From NCBI GenBank assembly GCA_020883125.1, contig JAHREW010000007.1:1-64000 (forward strand): a stretch of DNA of 64,000 bases, written 5' to 3'. The notes beneath the pieces are model-generated. The model was not told the DNA's origin and did no database searches. It worked only from the letters and a program-made list of their open reading frames with translations. The stretch comes from Microcoleus sp. CAWBG506. Lineage in GTDB: Bacteria; Cyanobacteriota; Cyanobacteriia; Cyanobacteriales; Microcoleaceae. This document shows, in pieces, positions 17,096 to 26,187 of the stretch. The translations under genes and the position numbers were made by a program. Every line of letters begins with the position of its first letter. Position 1 is the first letter of the stretch.

Positions 17096-20070
17096 TGAAA
17101 ACCCTTTACACCATCCTGTATGCCCTCAGCATCATCCTCATCAACCCCTGGGGAACTACGCGGGGCCTCATCTGGACATCGCCCAAAGTATTGATTATTT
17201 GGCTCATAATTTCCCTCAACATCGCGCTTTTCTTATCGCAAAAAACATCGATCGCAATTCCCCAAAACTGGAAAAATAGCCTGATACTTTGGACGATATT
17301 TCTCTCCATAGGAGCCATCTCTACCCTGCACAGTCCCTTCCCTTTAACCTCTTTTCTCGGTCAAGACCAAATGGGCGACGGTTGGCTCTACTGGCTGTTA
17401 ATCGCTGCCTTTACTCTCAGCAACAGCTTACTCTTAATCGCACGCCCGCAACTGCTCAATTCACAATTCCAAGGATTGCTAATTGGTGGTATTATTCTCG
17501 CTATCAGTATCTTCCCCCAAATCGTGGACTGGCGGATTGACTACACGGCTACAATGGGCAAACTGATTAGGGGTGATGTTTTAGCCAGCAGTATTTTTCA
17601 AGGACAACAACCAATAGGATTGTACTCTCACCGCGGCCACGCAGCTATAGTTTTAGCGTTGACGGCAATTACTGCGATTGTCGGTTGGTTTTGGAGATTT
17701 ACGAATACTACATTAACTGCTATTACTTTGATTTTAACTGTTCCCGCACTGCTACTAACTTCTACTCGCAGTGCAATTGTAGCTTTGATTGTTGCCTGTG
17801 CTTATTTGTTGGGACGCCCTTATTACAAAATTCTCACCGGCATGGCCTTGATTAGCGCCCTCGCTGTGGGCATTATGACCCTTAACAGACCCCTCAACTG
17901 GCAAAAACCGAGCATCGAACAAGTCATGTCCAGCCGATCGCCCATGTGGGAACTCGCAGCCAGAGGTATCAAAAAACGCCCGTTATTTGGATGGGGATTT
18001 GACGGCTTAGGGATTGCCTATCCTTATATCAGGAATCCTCAAGTAACTCCGAGAGTTGTCAACTTGAACGAGTTTACCTACGACTATATTAACATAAAAG
18101 GTGAAATTAGCACCAGAGAAATTCCTACTTATAAAGCTCACAATTGGATTTTGGATACAACGGTATCAGTTGGGATTTTGGGGCTGATTGCTGCGATCGC
18201 ACTTTGGGGATATTATTTCTCTTTGGCGCTGCAATCCTCTCTGCGCGGGATTGCAGCAGTTGCTATTGCTTATCTGGTTTTTGCTGTGACTTGGTTCGAT
18301 TGCGCTCAATACGCACATATTGCCTGGTGGACGCTCAGTTTCGCCACAGTTAGATATCCTTGTTCTCAAGATAACGAGAAAAGAAGATTGATTTCAAATC
18401 TAGTTCAGGTTTATATGTTTCTGAGTTTATTTATTATATCGTTAATCGGAAGTTTTTATGTAACTAACTTCAATAATATTAACAACTTTATGGTCAAAGC
18501 AAAATCATCGCTATTTCCCGGACAACTGTTAGGCTGCGGAAGTTCCAGCGGCGGGCCGACGGATAATCCGATAGATTCTCGGTACGGCAAAAAATCTTAT
18601 CCTTGGACATCGGAAATTAAATGGAGTTGCGCATACAATATCAAAGATTTTCCAGGTGGCACTCTGATTGACAGGTTTAACTTTGTCAGAGATATTGCTG
18701 CTGCTAACGGTGGCGGAGTTATCTATTTTCCAGCGGGGACTTATGAGTTTGCAGATAGCATCTATTTGAAGTCGGGAGTAGTCATTCGAGGGGAAACTCC
18801 CGCAACAACAGATGCTAAACAAAGTTTGTACAATCCTCCGACAAAATTTGTGTTTCCTAAATACGAACCGGAACTTTCAGGGAATGGAACTCCGAACAGC
18901 ACGGCTTTTAAAAGAATCTTTACTGAAAATCCTAATACTGATAGCAATATCGGTGTTGTAAATCTAGATATTAACCGATCGCCAATTTACTTGCTCAGCA
19001 ACCTCGACTACAGTCAAAATAGCAATATTGTGGTTTACGGCCTCCGCAGCAATAACGTTGCGGAACCCAGCCCCTCAGTCCCAAACCTAAATTTTCAAGC
19101 AGCGTGGCAGCGATATGCCAATCCCTATGTCGCTAATATCAAAGTTAATGCTTTGGCTAATGTGTTAATTGCCAACAATCGGCTTAACGATAGTATCACA
19201 GATAATTACCAGCAACCTGAATATCAAGTGAAATCTGGGGAGACAGGTGCGATCGCCCAATATGATGTTAGATTCGACTACAGCAACCATTTCGGCATTT
19301 TAGTCAACCGTTCCAAGGCGGGCAAATCTGAAGAAAACTTTGTGCCGACGGCGGAACCAAAGGCTGAGCCGGGTCTGTTTCGCAAAGGGATTGCGATTCG
19401 TGATAATTGGGTTTATCATACCATGAGGGCAGGAATCCGAGCGTCGGGAAATGGGTTGGTTGTTAAAAATAATGCGATTCGAGATGATGTCGGCAAGCGC
19501 TGGTGGACGGACGATATAGGTGCGGGAGTCGCTGGGGAAAATACGAGTTTTAACAGTCGGGCGATCGAATGGGCCGGCTGGAATGTTTTAATCCAAGATA
19601 ATGATTTTCAAGTGTACCGGCACCGACTGAAAGATTCAAAGTTTTTCAGCAATGATGGAGGGGGAATTGTGATTCATGCTTGCTGCGGCGGGACTTCGGT
19701 TCGGCAGGCGAATATTGTCGGCAATTCTGGCAATTCTTACATTGGGATTGTTCAAGTTCCTGGGATTCGAGATGTGAGGATTTTTGGGAATAAGTTATTG
19801 TCGAATGTTAAGGGTGATTTGCCTTTGATTTATGTGAATGCGGACAGCGAGCAAAAAAATCATGAAATGCAGAATGTGATTGTAGAAAATAATACGGTTA
19901 AGGGAAGTTTGCTGGCAGTCGCGAGTCAGGGAGGAAGTGGAAATGCGATTAGAAATAACAGCGGTTTTAATGTTGGTTCGATTAAATCTTCTTGTCAGGT
20001 TACGGTTAGTGAAAATAAGGGCTTTGTGAGGTCTCCTTGTTGGCGGCGCAGAAACGAAGACGGCGGTTGA
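17095..20070 (+). CDS. Module D: O-antigen-ligase-like membrane protein fused to parallel beta-helix
   Basis: A 991-residue protein. The first 460 or so residues are polytopic, with about ten or more hydrophobic helices. The middle segment SRSPMWELAARGIKKRPLFGWGFDG and a later HNWILDTTVSVGILGL match the Wzy/WaaL O-antigen ligase family, which joins or polymerises surface glycans at the outer face of the plasma membrane. From about 510 the sequence becomes a pectate-lyase-type right-handed beta-helix (AANGGGVIYFPAGTYEF, then many N-x-(V/I)-x-x-N rungs) to the end. Such a ligase-plus-beta-helix fusion is unusual. The start overlaps the stop of module C (TAATG), implying translational coupling. 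The last codons and the TGA lie inside a genomic repeat (20059-20088), so the original C-terminus may be altered. Substrate unknown. Confidence 0.82.
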   Translation: MKTLYTILYALSIILINPWGTTRGLIWTSPKVLIIWLIISLNIALFLSQKTSIAIPQNWKNSLILWTIFLSIGAISTLHSPFPLTSFLGQDQMGDGWLYWLLIAAFTLSNSLLLIARPQLLNSQFQGLLIGGIILAISIFPQIVDWRIDYTATMGKLIRGDVLASSIFQGQQPIGLYSHRGHAAIVLALTAITAIVGWFWRFTNTTLTAITLILTVPALLLTSTRSAIVALIVACAYLLGRPYYKILTGMALISALAVGIMTLNRPLNWQKPSIEQVMSSRSPMWELAARGIKKRPLFGWGFDGLGIAYPYIRNPQVTPRVVNLNEFTYDYINIKGEISTREIPTYKAHNWILDTTVSVGILGLIAAIALWGYYFSLALQSSLRGIAAVAIAYLVFAVTWFDCAQYAHIAWWTLSFATVRYPCSQDNEKRRLISNLVQVYMFLSLFIISLIGSFYVTNFNNINNFMVKAKSSLFPGQLLGCGSSSGGPTDNPIDSRYGKKSYPWTSEIKWSCAYNIKDFPGGTLIDRFNFVRDIAAANGGGVIYFPAGTYEFADSIYLKSGVVIRGETPATTDAKQSLYNPPTKFVFPKYEPELSGNGTPNSTAFKRIFTENPNTDSNIGVVNLDINRSPIYLLSNLDYSQNSNIVVYGLRSNNVAEPSPSVPNLNFQAAWQRYANPYVANIKVNALANVLIANNRLNDSITDNYQQPEYQVKSGETGAIAQYDVRFDYSNHFGILVNRSKAGKSEENFVPTAEPKAEPGLFRKGIAIRDNWVYHTMRAGIRASGNGLVVKNNAIRDDVGKRWWTDDIGAGVAGENTSFNSRAIEWAGWNVLIQDNDFQVYRHRLKDSKFFSNDGGGIVIHACCGGTSVRQANIVGNSGNSYIGIVQVPGIRDVRIFGNKLLSNVKGDLPLIYVNADSEQKNHEMQNVIVENNTVKGSLLAVASQGGSGNAIRNNSGFNVGSIKSSCQVTVSENKGFVRSPCWRRRNEDGG

Positions 20071-20232
20071 AACCGCGCCTACAAAAACATAGACGGCGGT
20101 TGAAACCGCGCCTACAAAAACGAATTCTGCCTCCGCAGACTGAAGAGCATAATATAATCTTCACAGTCCCTTCTTCAACCCGCGGAGGCGCGTGAGTGTT
20201 TGTGTAGACGCGGTTTTAACCGCCCAGTCTTC
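20059..20232. repeat. Direct and inverted copies of a cyanobacterial palindromic repeat
   Basis: The 30-bp unit GACGGCGGTTGAAACCGCGC... occurs at 20059-20088 and 20092-20121, and a related inverted copy (TGTAGACGCGGTTTTAACCGCC) spans about 20197-20232. Between them CCTCCGCAGACTG and CCCGCGGAGG also pair. The whole forms a long potential stem. The TGA of the preceding gene (20068-20070) lies in the first unit. Confidence 0.85.
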
Positions 20233-20235
20233 TTG

Positions 20236-20949
20236 TTAATGTTTATGAGGCTTTTTCGGAAAAGGAATGCCTAAACTTTCGTGAAAAACAAGTTGAGTTT
20301 TATATGTCAAACGGCGGTTAACTTGTTTGATAATTTTTTCCAAAATTCCTTCACCAGTTTTTTGAATTAAAGATTTAGACATCGATCGAATAAATTTCGG
20401 AAAGGAAACTCCCACAGCTAAATCCAGGTTCCACCCAGCAATGGTAATCAGAGGCGGTAACTGAGAGCGATCGGAACCAGGCCAATTTTTGGCAAACTCG
20501 TCAGCAGATATTTCCACCAAATTCATAGCGGAACAAAAATTCACTTCATATCCGGGTGGCGTATAATTCGGAACTGGAATTGTCTGAATCAAATAGCAGC
20601 CATCAGCATTAGGAGGTAGTAACTCTAGACCAATTCTTGCTTCCACGCGGTAGCCGAAAGCACCAAAACGCCCGATTAATAAATCGTAGCCATTTTCTGC
20701 GATCGGCTCAGCCTTCATCGGCAAAGCACACTGAGAAAACCAACTCTTATGGTTGTTCAAATGCTGCGCCACCGTAGCAGCATCAGCATACATCTCCATG
20801 GTGTCTTCAAAATGTGTACTAAACCAAATCAGTTCAAGTTCCTCGGCGACATCTGCACCTCCACTCGACGGTAGCTGGAAACTCCCTTCTGGGTAGCAAA
20901 TTTCCTCAGAAGTCTCAACGGTTGGATATTCAGCGGAATCCTGCTTCAT
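20236..20949 (-). CDS. DUF1997 family protein
   Basis: Cyanobacteria- and plastid-restricted family of unknown function. The core (FxxxMEMYADAATVAQHLNNH, IGRFGAFGYRVEARIGLELLPP, LTYKTQLVFHESLGIPFP) is characteristic. I start it at ATG 20949 (MKQDSAEYP, 237 aa) because AGGAG lies 8 bp upstream; the frame also opens at 21042, adding 31 residues that look non-conserved. The fold is probably a START/polyketide-cyclase-like lipid or ligand pocket, from memory of related families. It is divergent from the SDR gene at 21081 with a 131-bp shared upstream region. Confidence 0.85.
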   Translation of the reverse strand: MKQDSAEYPTVETSEEICYPEGSFQLPSSGGADVAEELELIWFSTHFEDTMEMYADAATVAQHLNNHKSWFSQCALPMKAEPIAENGYDLLIGRFGAFGYRVEARIGLELLPPNADGCYLIQTIPVPNYTPPGYEVNFCSAMNLVEISADEFAKNWPGSDRSQLPPLITIAGWNLDLAVGVSFPKFIRSMSKSLIQKTGEGILEKIIKQVNRRLTYKTQLVFHESLGIPFPKKPHKH

Positions 20950-21080
20950 GGTTTGCTCTCCTGTTATAGACGATGCCGATCGATCGGGGGGATGTGGCAA
21001 GTTCGGAAACTCCCTACAATTAACAAATGGATAGTTGCTCATAGCAATAAAATTTACCCTTGTTCAGCATAACTCGACTT

Positions 21081-21740
21081 ATGAAAGCATTTGTAGCAGG
21101 AGCCACAGGTCAAACTGGCCGCCGAATTGTCACAGAATTGGTCAAGCGCGGGATTCCCGTACGTGCTCTAGTCCGTAATTTAGAGACAGCTAGGCAAATT
21201 TTACCCCCGGAAGCTGAGTTAGTCACGGGAGATGTATTAAATGCGACTTCCCTAGCCGATGCGATCGGTGATAGTACGGTGTTACTGTGCGCCACGGGTG
21301 CAGCCCCAGGCTTTGACCCTACCTTGCCCTATCGGGTGGATTTTGAGGGAACCAAAAATTTGGTGGATGCAGCTAAGGCTAAGGGAATTGAGCATTTTGT
21401 GCTAGTAACTTCTCTGTGCGTCTCGAACTTTTTTCACCCGCTGAATTTGTTTTGGCTGATTTTGGTTTGGAAGAAGCAAGCTGAAGAATATTTGCAAAAA
21501 AGTGGGCTGACATATACTATTGTCCGGCCTGGTGGTCTCAAAAATGAGGATAATTCTAATGCGATCGTCATGGAGTCAGCAGACCAACTATCAGATGGTA
21601 GCATTCCCCGCACTAAGGTAGCTCAAGTGTGCGTGGAAGCCCTATTTGAACCCGCTTCTGGCAATAAGCTAGTGGAGATTGTGGCAAAGCCTGATGCCCC
21701 GCAAAAGAGTTTTGAGCAGTTGTTTGCCAGTGTGATGTAA
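21081..21740 (+). CDS. NAD(P)-binding SDR-family protein (NmrA/Ycf39-like)
   Basis: A 219-residue atypical short-chain dehydrogenase. Start at ATG 21081 (MKAFVAGATGQTGRRI); the frame extends to a TTG at 21060, but the family begins with this Rossmann strand. The glycine motif GATGQTG (about 7-13) binds the dinucleotide, R33 and the following residues suggest NADP, and YTIVRPGGL (about 148-156) is the conserved NmrA-like block. The classical YxxxK active site is not clear, so it may be a regulator or assembly factor rather than a reductase. Followed by a strong hairpin terminator at 21757-21787. Confidence 0.85.
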   Translation: MKAFVAGATGQTGRRIVTELVKRGIPVRALVRNLETARQILPPEAELVTGDVLNATSLADAIGDSTVLLCATGAAPGFDPTLPYRVDFEGTKNLVDAAKAKGIEHFVLVTSLCVSNFFHPLNLFWLILVWKKQAEEYLQKSGLTYTIVRPGGLKNEDNSNAIVMESADQLSDGSIPRTKVAQVCVEALFEPASGNKLVEIVAKPDAPQKSFEQLFASVM

Positions 21741-21756
21741 AACGAGTTGGCGATCG

Positions 21757-21787
21757 GAGTCCCGACTTATTAAAGCAGTCGGGACTC
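21757..21787 (+). terminator. Hairpin terminator after SDR gene
   Basis: GAGTCCCGACT pairs perfectly with AGTCGGGACTC across a 9-nt loop, 17 bp after the SDR stop codon. No T-run follows, so it may act as an RNA-stabilising 3' stem rather than an efficient intrinsic terminator. Confidence 0.6.
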
Positions 21788-21966
21788 TGGTGTGCAGAGG
21801 GTGAGGAGTCGATGGTTATTTAATTTAAATTACTCTCATCTGGGCAAAAAAGTAGATTTAAAATGATATAAAACTTCAAATTCCAGCAACTTTCCATATT
21901 TAGATAGATGTTGTATTTTGAATTATTTGTTTACCTTGAATATAGATAGTTATTAATAAAAATGCT

Positions 21967-22215
21967 GTGATTGATCCCACTCCCGCTCCCTTTCCAGGGC
22001 CGCAGATTCCCAGTACCGAACCGGGGTTGCCGACTATACCCGCATCGCCACCAGTGCCTGGTCCGGTTCCCGAAATAGTGCCAGGGATAGTACCGGAGCC
22101 AGTACCAGCCCCAATTCCGCAGCCAATTCCCGAACCGGTGCCGGAAACTGTACCCTCGCCGATTCCTCAGACAGTGCCGGGGCCAATTCCTCAGACAATC
22201 CCGGAACCTGTTTAA
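21967..22215 (+). CDS. Small Pro-rich (P-x-P-x-V) protein, tentative
   Basis: An 82-codon frame from GTG 21967 encodes almost only Pro, Val, Ile, Glu and Gln in PxPxPEPVP-type steps, ending IPEPV. There is no signal peptide and no ATG in frame; an ATG at 21962 is in another frame and stops at once. Such sequence could be a real spacer or periplasmic-bridge-like peptide, or the surviving stalk of a larger lost gene. The strong third-position and composition bias suggests that it was coding. I do not recognise it. Confidence 0.4.
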   Translation: MIDPTPAPFPGPQIPSTEPGLPTIPASPPVPGPVPEIVPGIVPEPVPAPIPQPIPEPVPETVPSPIPQTVPGPIPQTIPEPV

Positions 22216-22347
22216 ATTATTTTTAGTTGAAAGGGAAATTTAAGATTGTTTGTGAGGCCGATCGCAAAAACTCAATTTTCCCAAAGTCTAACATCCGTTC
22301 GATGAATATCAGACTTGAAAAAACCCAGTTTTTGCGTCAATTATCGA

Positions 22348-22704
22348 TTACCTAAAGTTGAGCGCAGTCTCTTCACAAAGGTCAACAGCATCCAACTCTG
22401 TGTATTTGCCGTCAGAATATTCGGCTCTGACATCAAACACACAGCCCGCTTCGGAGCCTCCGTAGTCGGCTCGATTCCACTCGAAATCTGCCTTTTCGCG
22501 ATCGCCAATGGGAAATTTTAGCTCGTTTTTTCCCCAAGTATCCTTATCGGGAGGAGACATATAGACTGCTTTCATAGTTTGGCCACTGTTGTTAACAACC
22601 GAAACTTTCACCATCTGAGCGAAAACGCTAGATGCTGCCAGTGCCACCAGTGGCAAAGACAACCCAGCAGCGATCGTTAATTTGCTTAACAACTTGTTAA
22701 CCAT
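22348..22704 (-). CDS. Small exported protein of unknown function
   Basis: A 118-residue protein with a clear Sec signal peptide (1-30, KLTIAAGLSLPLVALAASSVFA with cleavage after AxA). The mature part is a short beta-rich domain (VSVVNNSGQTMKAVYMSPP, WGKNEL) with two cysteines (about C88 and C110) that could form a disulphide. It resembles a widespread small secreted family with NNxGxxIxxxYxSPxxxxxWG that has no known role. Monocistronic and divergent from ychF across 121 bp. Confidence 0.75.
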   Translation of the reverse strand: MVNKLLSKLTIAAGLSLPLVALAASSVFAQMVKVSVVNNSGQTMKAVYMSPPDKDTWGKNELKFPIGDREKADFEWNRADYGGSEAGCVFDVRAEYSDGKYTELDAVDLCEETALNFR

Positions 22705-22825
22705 GGAGCCATCTACCTCAAGTTACATATTTATACAAGCTTAGCTTTAGAAGCGAGCACAGACAAGTCAAATATATTGGTATTGCTTATGATATTTTGA
22801 AACAGTGATACGTTTCTAAATAGCC

Positions 22826-23917
22826 ATGCTTACCGCCGGAATTGTCGGACTGCCTAATGTTGGCAAATCTACTTTGTTTAATGCCCTGGTTGCTAATGCC
22901 AAGGCGACTGCTGCTAATTTTCCTTTCTGTACGATCGAGCCAAATACGGGTGTCGTGGCAGTGCCAGACGAACGGTTGAAGGTGCTGAGCGATATTTGCA
23001 ATTCCGCGCAAACAGTGCCGACGCGGATGGAGTTTGTGGATATTGCAGGTTTGGTGAAGGGGGCGAGTCAAGGGGAAGGATTGGGAAATCAATTTTTGTC
23101 TCATATTCGGGCTGTAGATGCGATCGTCCATGTTGTCCGCTGTTTTGAGAATGATGATATCATTCACGTTGCGGGTTCTGTCGATCCCCTCCGAGATATT
23201 GACATTATCAATCTCGAATTAATTCTCGCAGATTTAGCTCAAATTGAACGCAGGCTCGATCGCACTCGCAAGCTAGCCCGCAACAACAAAGAAGCTCAGG
23301 CAGAAGTAGACATCCTCGAAAAATTGGTCGCAGTTTTGAATGCGGGTAAACCAGCACGACAGTACAGTTTCACCCAGGAGGAATCTGAGTTAGTCAAAGG
23401 TTTGGAATTACTAACCAATAAACCAATTATCTATGCTGCCAACGTATCTGAGGATGATTTGGCCACAGGAAATAGCTATGTGGAACAGGTGGGGGCAGTA
23501 GCAGCAGCAGAAAATGCTAAAGTTGTTATAGTTTCGGCACAAGTTGAGTCAGAATTGGTGGAGTTATCCGAGGAAGAACGCACTGATTTCCTAGAATCTC
23601 TGGGGGTGAAAGAAGGTGGCTTAAAATCTCTGATTCGAGCTACTTACGAATTGTTAGGTTTGCGGACTTATTTTACTAGCGGGCCAAAAGAAACTCGTGC
23701 TTGGACGATTATCGCCGGAATGTTGGCACCGCAAGCTGCGGGAGTGATTCACTCCGATTTTGAACGGGGCTTCATCCGGGCTGAAACTGTGGCTTATCAA
23801 GATTTAGTTACCACGGGTGGGATGAATGCGGCTAAGGAAAAAGGCCTGGTTCGCAGTGAAGGTAAAGAGTATGTTGTACAAGAGGGGGATGTGCTGTTGT
23901 TCCGATTTAATGTTTAG
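22826..23917 (+). CDS. ychF: Redox-regulated ATPase YchF (OBG-type P-loop NTPase)
   Basis: A 363-residue translation-associated P-loop NTPase of the OBG family that binds ribosomes and usually prefers ATP. Seen directly: G1 GLPNVGKST (about 7-15), G3 DIAGLVKGAS, the hydrophobic-residue switch typical of YchF, a central coiled-coil insert (RRLDRTRKLARNNKEAQ), and the C-terminal TGS domain (TYELLGLRTYFTSGPKETRAWTI ... VQEGDVLLFRFNV). Full length. The holin-like gene follows after 21 bp on the same strand and may be co-transcribed. Confidence 0.97.
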   Translation: MLTAGIVGLPNVGKSTLFNALVANAKATAANFPFCTIEPNTGVVAVPDERLKVLSDICNSAQTVPTRMEFVDIAGLVKGASQGEGLGNQFLSHIRAVDAIVHVVRCFENDDIIHVAGSVDPLRDIDIINLELILADLAQIERRLDRTRKLARNNKEAQAEVDILEKLVAVLNAGKPARQYSFTQEESELVKGLELLTNKPIIYAANVSEDDLATGNSYVEQVGAVAAAENAKVVIVSAQVESELVELSEEERTDFLESLGVKEGGLKSLIRATYELLGLRTYFTSGPKETRAWTIIAGMLAPQAAGVIHSDFERGFIRAETVAYQDLVTTGGMNAAKEKGLVRSEGKEYVVQEGDVLLFRFNV

Positions 23918-23938
23918 ATTATTTAAGGAGATTGGCAC

Positions 23939-24307
23939 ATGAATATTGTTTCGCTGGCTATTGCTTGGTTGGTAACATCGGTGAGCTTTTTCATTATTTC
24001 CAAGTTGCCAATTGGGGTAGATATTGACAGTTTTGGAAAAGCAATGATTTCGGCTGCGGTTTTTGGATTACTGAATGTTGTAGTCCAACCATTGGTGACT
24101 GGCTTAAGCTTACCATTAATCTGGCTTACCTTTGGTTTGTTTATGATTGTTGTCAATGCCATTATCTTTGGATTGGCGGCTTGGCTAGTAGATGGATTTC
24201 GCTTGCGGCATGGTATTTGGAGTGCTTTGTTGGGGGCTATGGCTCTTGGTTTTATCAACTCTTTTCTCTATAAAATGTTGGGCCCGATGCTTACTTTCGG
24301 TAGGTAA
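23939..24307 (+). CDS. Small four-helix membrane protein (phage-holin-4-2-like family)
   Basis: A 122-residue protein with four hydrophobic helices. The pattern AxWLVTSVSFFI, AxxFGLLNVVVQPLVTGLSLP and GxINSFLYKMLGP is typical of the widespread holin_4_2/DUF360-like family. Despite the name this is a normal chromosomal membrane protein with no phage genes nearby; role unknown. A good GGAG ribosome site lies about 10 bp upstream. It sits 21 bp after ychF. Confidence 0.85.
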   Translation: MNIVSLAIAWLVTSVSFFIISKLPIGVDIDSFGKAMISAAVFGLLNVVVQPLVTGLSLPLIWLTFGLFMIVVNAIIFGLAAWLVDGFRLRHGIWSALLGAMALGFINSFLYKMLGPMLTFGR

Positions 24308-24321
24308 AATCAACCAAAGCA

Positions 24322-24382
24322 CAGGGGATTTAAGCCCCCACCTTTAGGTAGATTGTTTTTAGTCAGGGGCTTAAATCCCCTG
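24322..24382. repeat. 17-bp perfect inverted repeat between convergent genes
   Basis: CAGGGGATTTAAGCCCC (24322-24338) and its exact reverse complement (24366-24382) flank a 27-bp loop, just after the holin-like gene. It could act as a terminator for that gene and is a common cyanobacterial dispersed palindrome. Three CACAGGT heptamers follow at 24400-24420. Confidence 0.85.
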
Positions 24383-24502
24383 CCTAAAAACTTCGCTGTC
24401 ACAGGTCACAGGTCACAGGTCAACTGCTATAACTGGTTCCTAGACTCTGCCTAGGAATCAATATCACTCTTGCTCTACCTCGCTTTGACAGCCGAAAAAT
24501 TA

Positions 24503-24548
24503 GAGGCAGAGCCTCCGGATCTGCGTTACTAGGCTCTGCCTAGTAACG
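24503..24548. repeat. Two hairpins of a GGCAGAGCC-type dispersed repeat
   Basis: GAGGCAGAGCCTC (24503-24515) and CGTTACTAGGC-TCT-GCCTAGTAACG (24524-24548, perfect 11-bp stem) share the GGCnnnGCC core; a weaker relative lies at about 24436-24458 (CTAGACTCTGCCTAG). Located at the 3' end of the minus-strand DUF3531 gene, where it could terminate transcription. Confidence 0.75.
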
Positions 24549-24570
24549 AGGTGAAAGAGGTATTCATGAG

Positions 24571-25023
24571 TTAATTATCAGGCTCAAAACCCTCTCTATT
24601 TCTCCTATTATCAACTGGCCAATCTGCATTCTCACCGCCAATGATTAGCTCTTCTACAGTCACAAATTCTTGGCTGAGTTGCTGGAAAACATTAATCAAA
24701 ACATCGAGGGCGATCGCATCGCTAGTACCCAAATCAAACCAACAACGAGCCCAAACTCCCTCGTACTCAATCTCTCCCATATTGTGCATCAAAGCCATCA
24801 TGCTCCCATCGGCAAGATTAACATCGTAATCCATATCATTGATATCTAACCCCTCATCTTGGACTTGCAGGTTTTCGGCATTAAATCCTCCGAGTTTTCC
24901 CAAGAAAAACCAAGAATCAAACACCTCTTCAACGTACTGTTTTTCACCATTGGAAGGCACATTGCTGAACTTCAGCCAAATCCACAAGTCAAAGGGATTA
25001 AATTCGCGAAACTGTACTTTCAT
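24571..25023 (-). CDS. DUF3531 family protein
   Basis: A 150-residue protein of a cyanobacteria/plant-restricted family. The N-terminal FREFNPFDLWIWLKF is the family signature, followed by a hydrophilic alpha/beta domain rich in acidic residues (YEGVWARCWFDLGTSDAIALDVLINVFQQLS). No signal peptide or membrane segment. It lies 15 bp after the TPR gene on the same strand, so it is probably its operon partner. Function unknown. Confidence 0.82.
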   Translation of the reverse strand: MKVQFREFNPFDLWIWLKFSNVPSNGEKQYVEEVFDSWFFLGKLGGFNAENLQVQDEGLDINDMDYDVNLADGSMMALMHNMGEIEYEGVWARCWFDLGTSDAIALDVLINVFQQLSQEFVTVEELIIGGENADWPVDNRRNREGFEPDN

Positions 25024-25038
25024 AATTTTTTGGTGTTT

Positions 25039-26061
25039 TTATAATGGTGGTAAGGCCGCCGGCCCCCAGATACCGTCTGCATCTCGAATTTTATCGCGCA
25101 TTGGGTCGCAGTCACGAGTTTTATTGTCGAGACGGTTGCGGGTTCTGCACTGCTGAAAGAAAATTTCTGCAACTAAACTTCTCGGTAATTGATCGGATTT
25201 TGCCAAGGAAGCATCAAAGTTTTTGCGAGCTTCTTCTAGTAAATTTTTATTATATTCTTTGCCATCTTTACCCTTTGCCTGAGTAAATAAGATTTGGGCT
25301 TTTAGATAAAGAATTTCGGGATTTTGGGGTGTTTCTGCCAGTGCTTTGTTGGCAAATTCTAGGGCTGAGTCGTATTTCTTTAGGTCTCGATAGCCTACGG
25401 ACATTCCCCGATAGGCTAAGTAGCGGGGAGAGGCTTTTTGTTCTAGTCTTTGAATAGCGTCGCTGGCGTTGGAAAATGGCAGGTTGGTGGCTAGCATTAA
25501 ATCCATGTAGCCTTTGATTAAGTTGAGTTCTGGGTCGTTTGGATCTATTTTTTCGGCGGCATCTAGATATTGAAATACGACTCGCAGTTTGTTGAGTGCT
25601 TGGGGTGCGCCTTTGGCTGTTCCTTCTTTGGCTATGACATTTGCTCCTTCTAAAAAGTGACCTGCTGCTGTGTAAATGTTGCCACGTAGGGGATTTGTTT
25701 TAGTCAATTGTTCGCCGATTTCGCGGGTTTTTTTCGCGTAGGAATTCATCGAGTTTAAGTCTTGCTCGATGTACGATAATGAGGCTGCCATTGCATAGGC
25801 TAGTGGCTCGTTTGGTTCGGAGGATAGTGCTTGTTGAACTTGAGCTTTTGCTGTTTTGTAGTTTCCTTGCTGAAACATTGTTTTGAAGGCGGTTTCGGTT
25901 TTGGGTCCGATCGCCTGTGGGTATGTCGAGCGAAACGGATCGCCCGCTAATGCTGAGTTGATGCACATACTCAAGGCGATCGCCATACTCGCCATCGTAC
26001 CCACTGTCTGTTTATTTCTGCTAATTTGTTTGCCAAGGGACGCTAAAATGGTTTTCATCAT
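25039..26061 (-). CDS. Exported TPR protein (Sll0314/Alr1548 type)
   Basis: A 340-residue cyanobacterial protein with an N-terminal signal peptide or anchor (about 10-40, ending SALA before GDPFRSTYPQAIG) and several TPR-like helix pairs (YKTAKAQVQQALSSEPNEPLAYAMAA, YDSALEFANKALAETPQNPEILYLKA). Conserved C-terminal QQCRTRNRLDNKTRDCDPMRDKIRDADGI contains two cysteines. I start at ATG 26061, since the longer frame begins with TTG. Probably a periplasmic or thylakoid-lumen scaffold; partner unknown. Followed by DUF3531. Confidence 0.85.
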   Translation of the reverse strand: MMKTILASLGKQISRNKQTVGTMASMAIALSMCINSALAGDPFRSTYPQAIGPKTETAFKTMFQQGNYKTAKAQVQQALSSEPNEPLAYAMAASLSYIEQDLNSMNSYAKKTREIGEQLTKTNPLRGNIYTAAGHFLEGANVIAKEGTAKGAPQALNKLRVVFQYLDAAEKIDPNDPELNLIKGYMDLMLATNLPFSNASDAIQRLEQKASPRYLAYRGMSVGYRDLKKYDSALEFANKALAETPQNPEILYLKAQILFTQAKGKDGKEYNKNLLEEARKNFDASLAKSDQLPRSLVAEIFFQQCRTRNRLDNKTRDCDPMRDKIRDADGIWGPAALPPL

Positions 26062-26187
26062 CGTCAATTCTCTGAAGGCAATAAATAAATTTTAACTGGG
26101 AATCGGAAAGTTGAAATTTCAGACTTCGGGGCCGCGACTCAAAAAATGATAGGATGGTCTTGATTTTTGCGGGCTATTGCCCTATAA

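Noticed and set aside
18520-18545. LLGC lipobox in the middle of module D, suggesting a separate lipoprotein gene
   Set aside because: No start codon with a hydrophobic signal stretch directly precedes it, and the frame is continuous with the membrane part.
23939-24307. Holin-like gene as a sign of prophage
   Set aside because: The family is common in bacterial chromosomes and no other phage gene is nearby.
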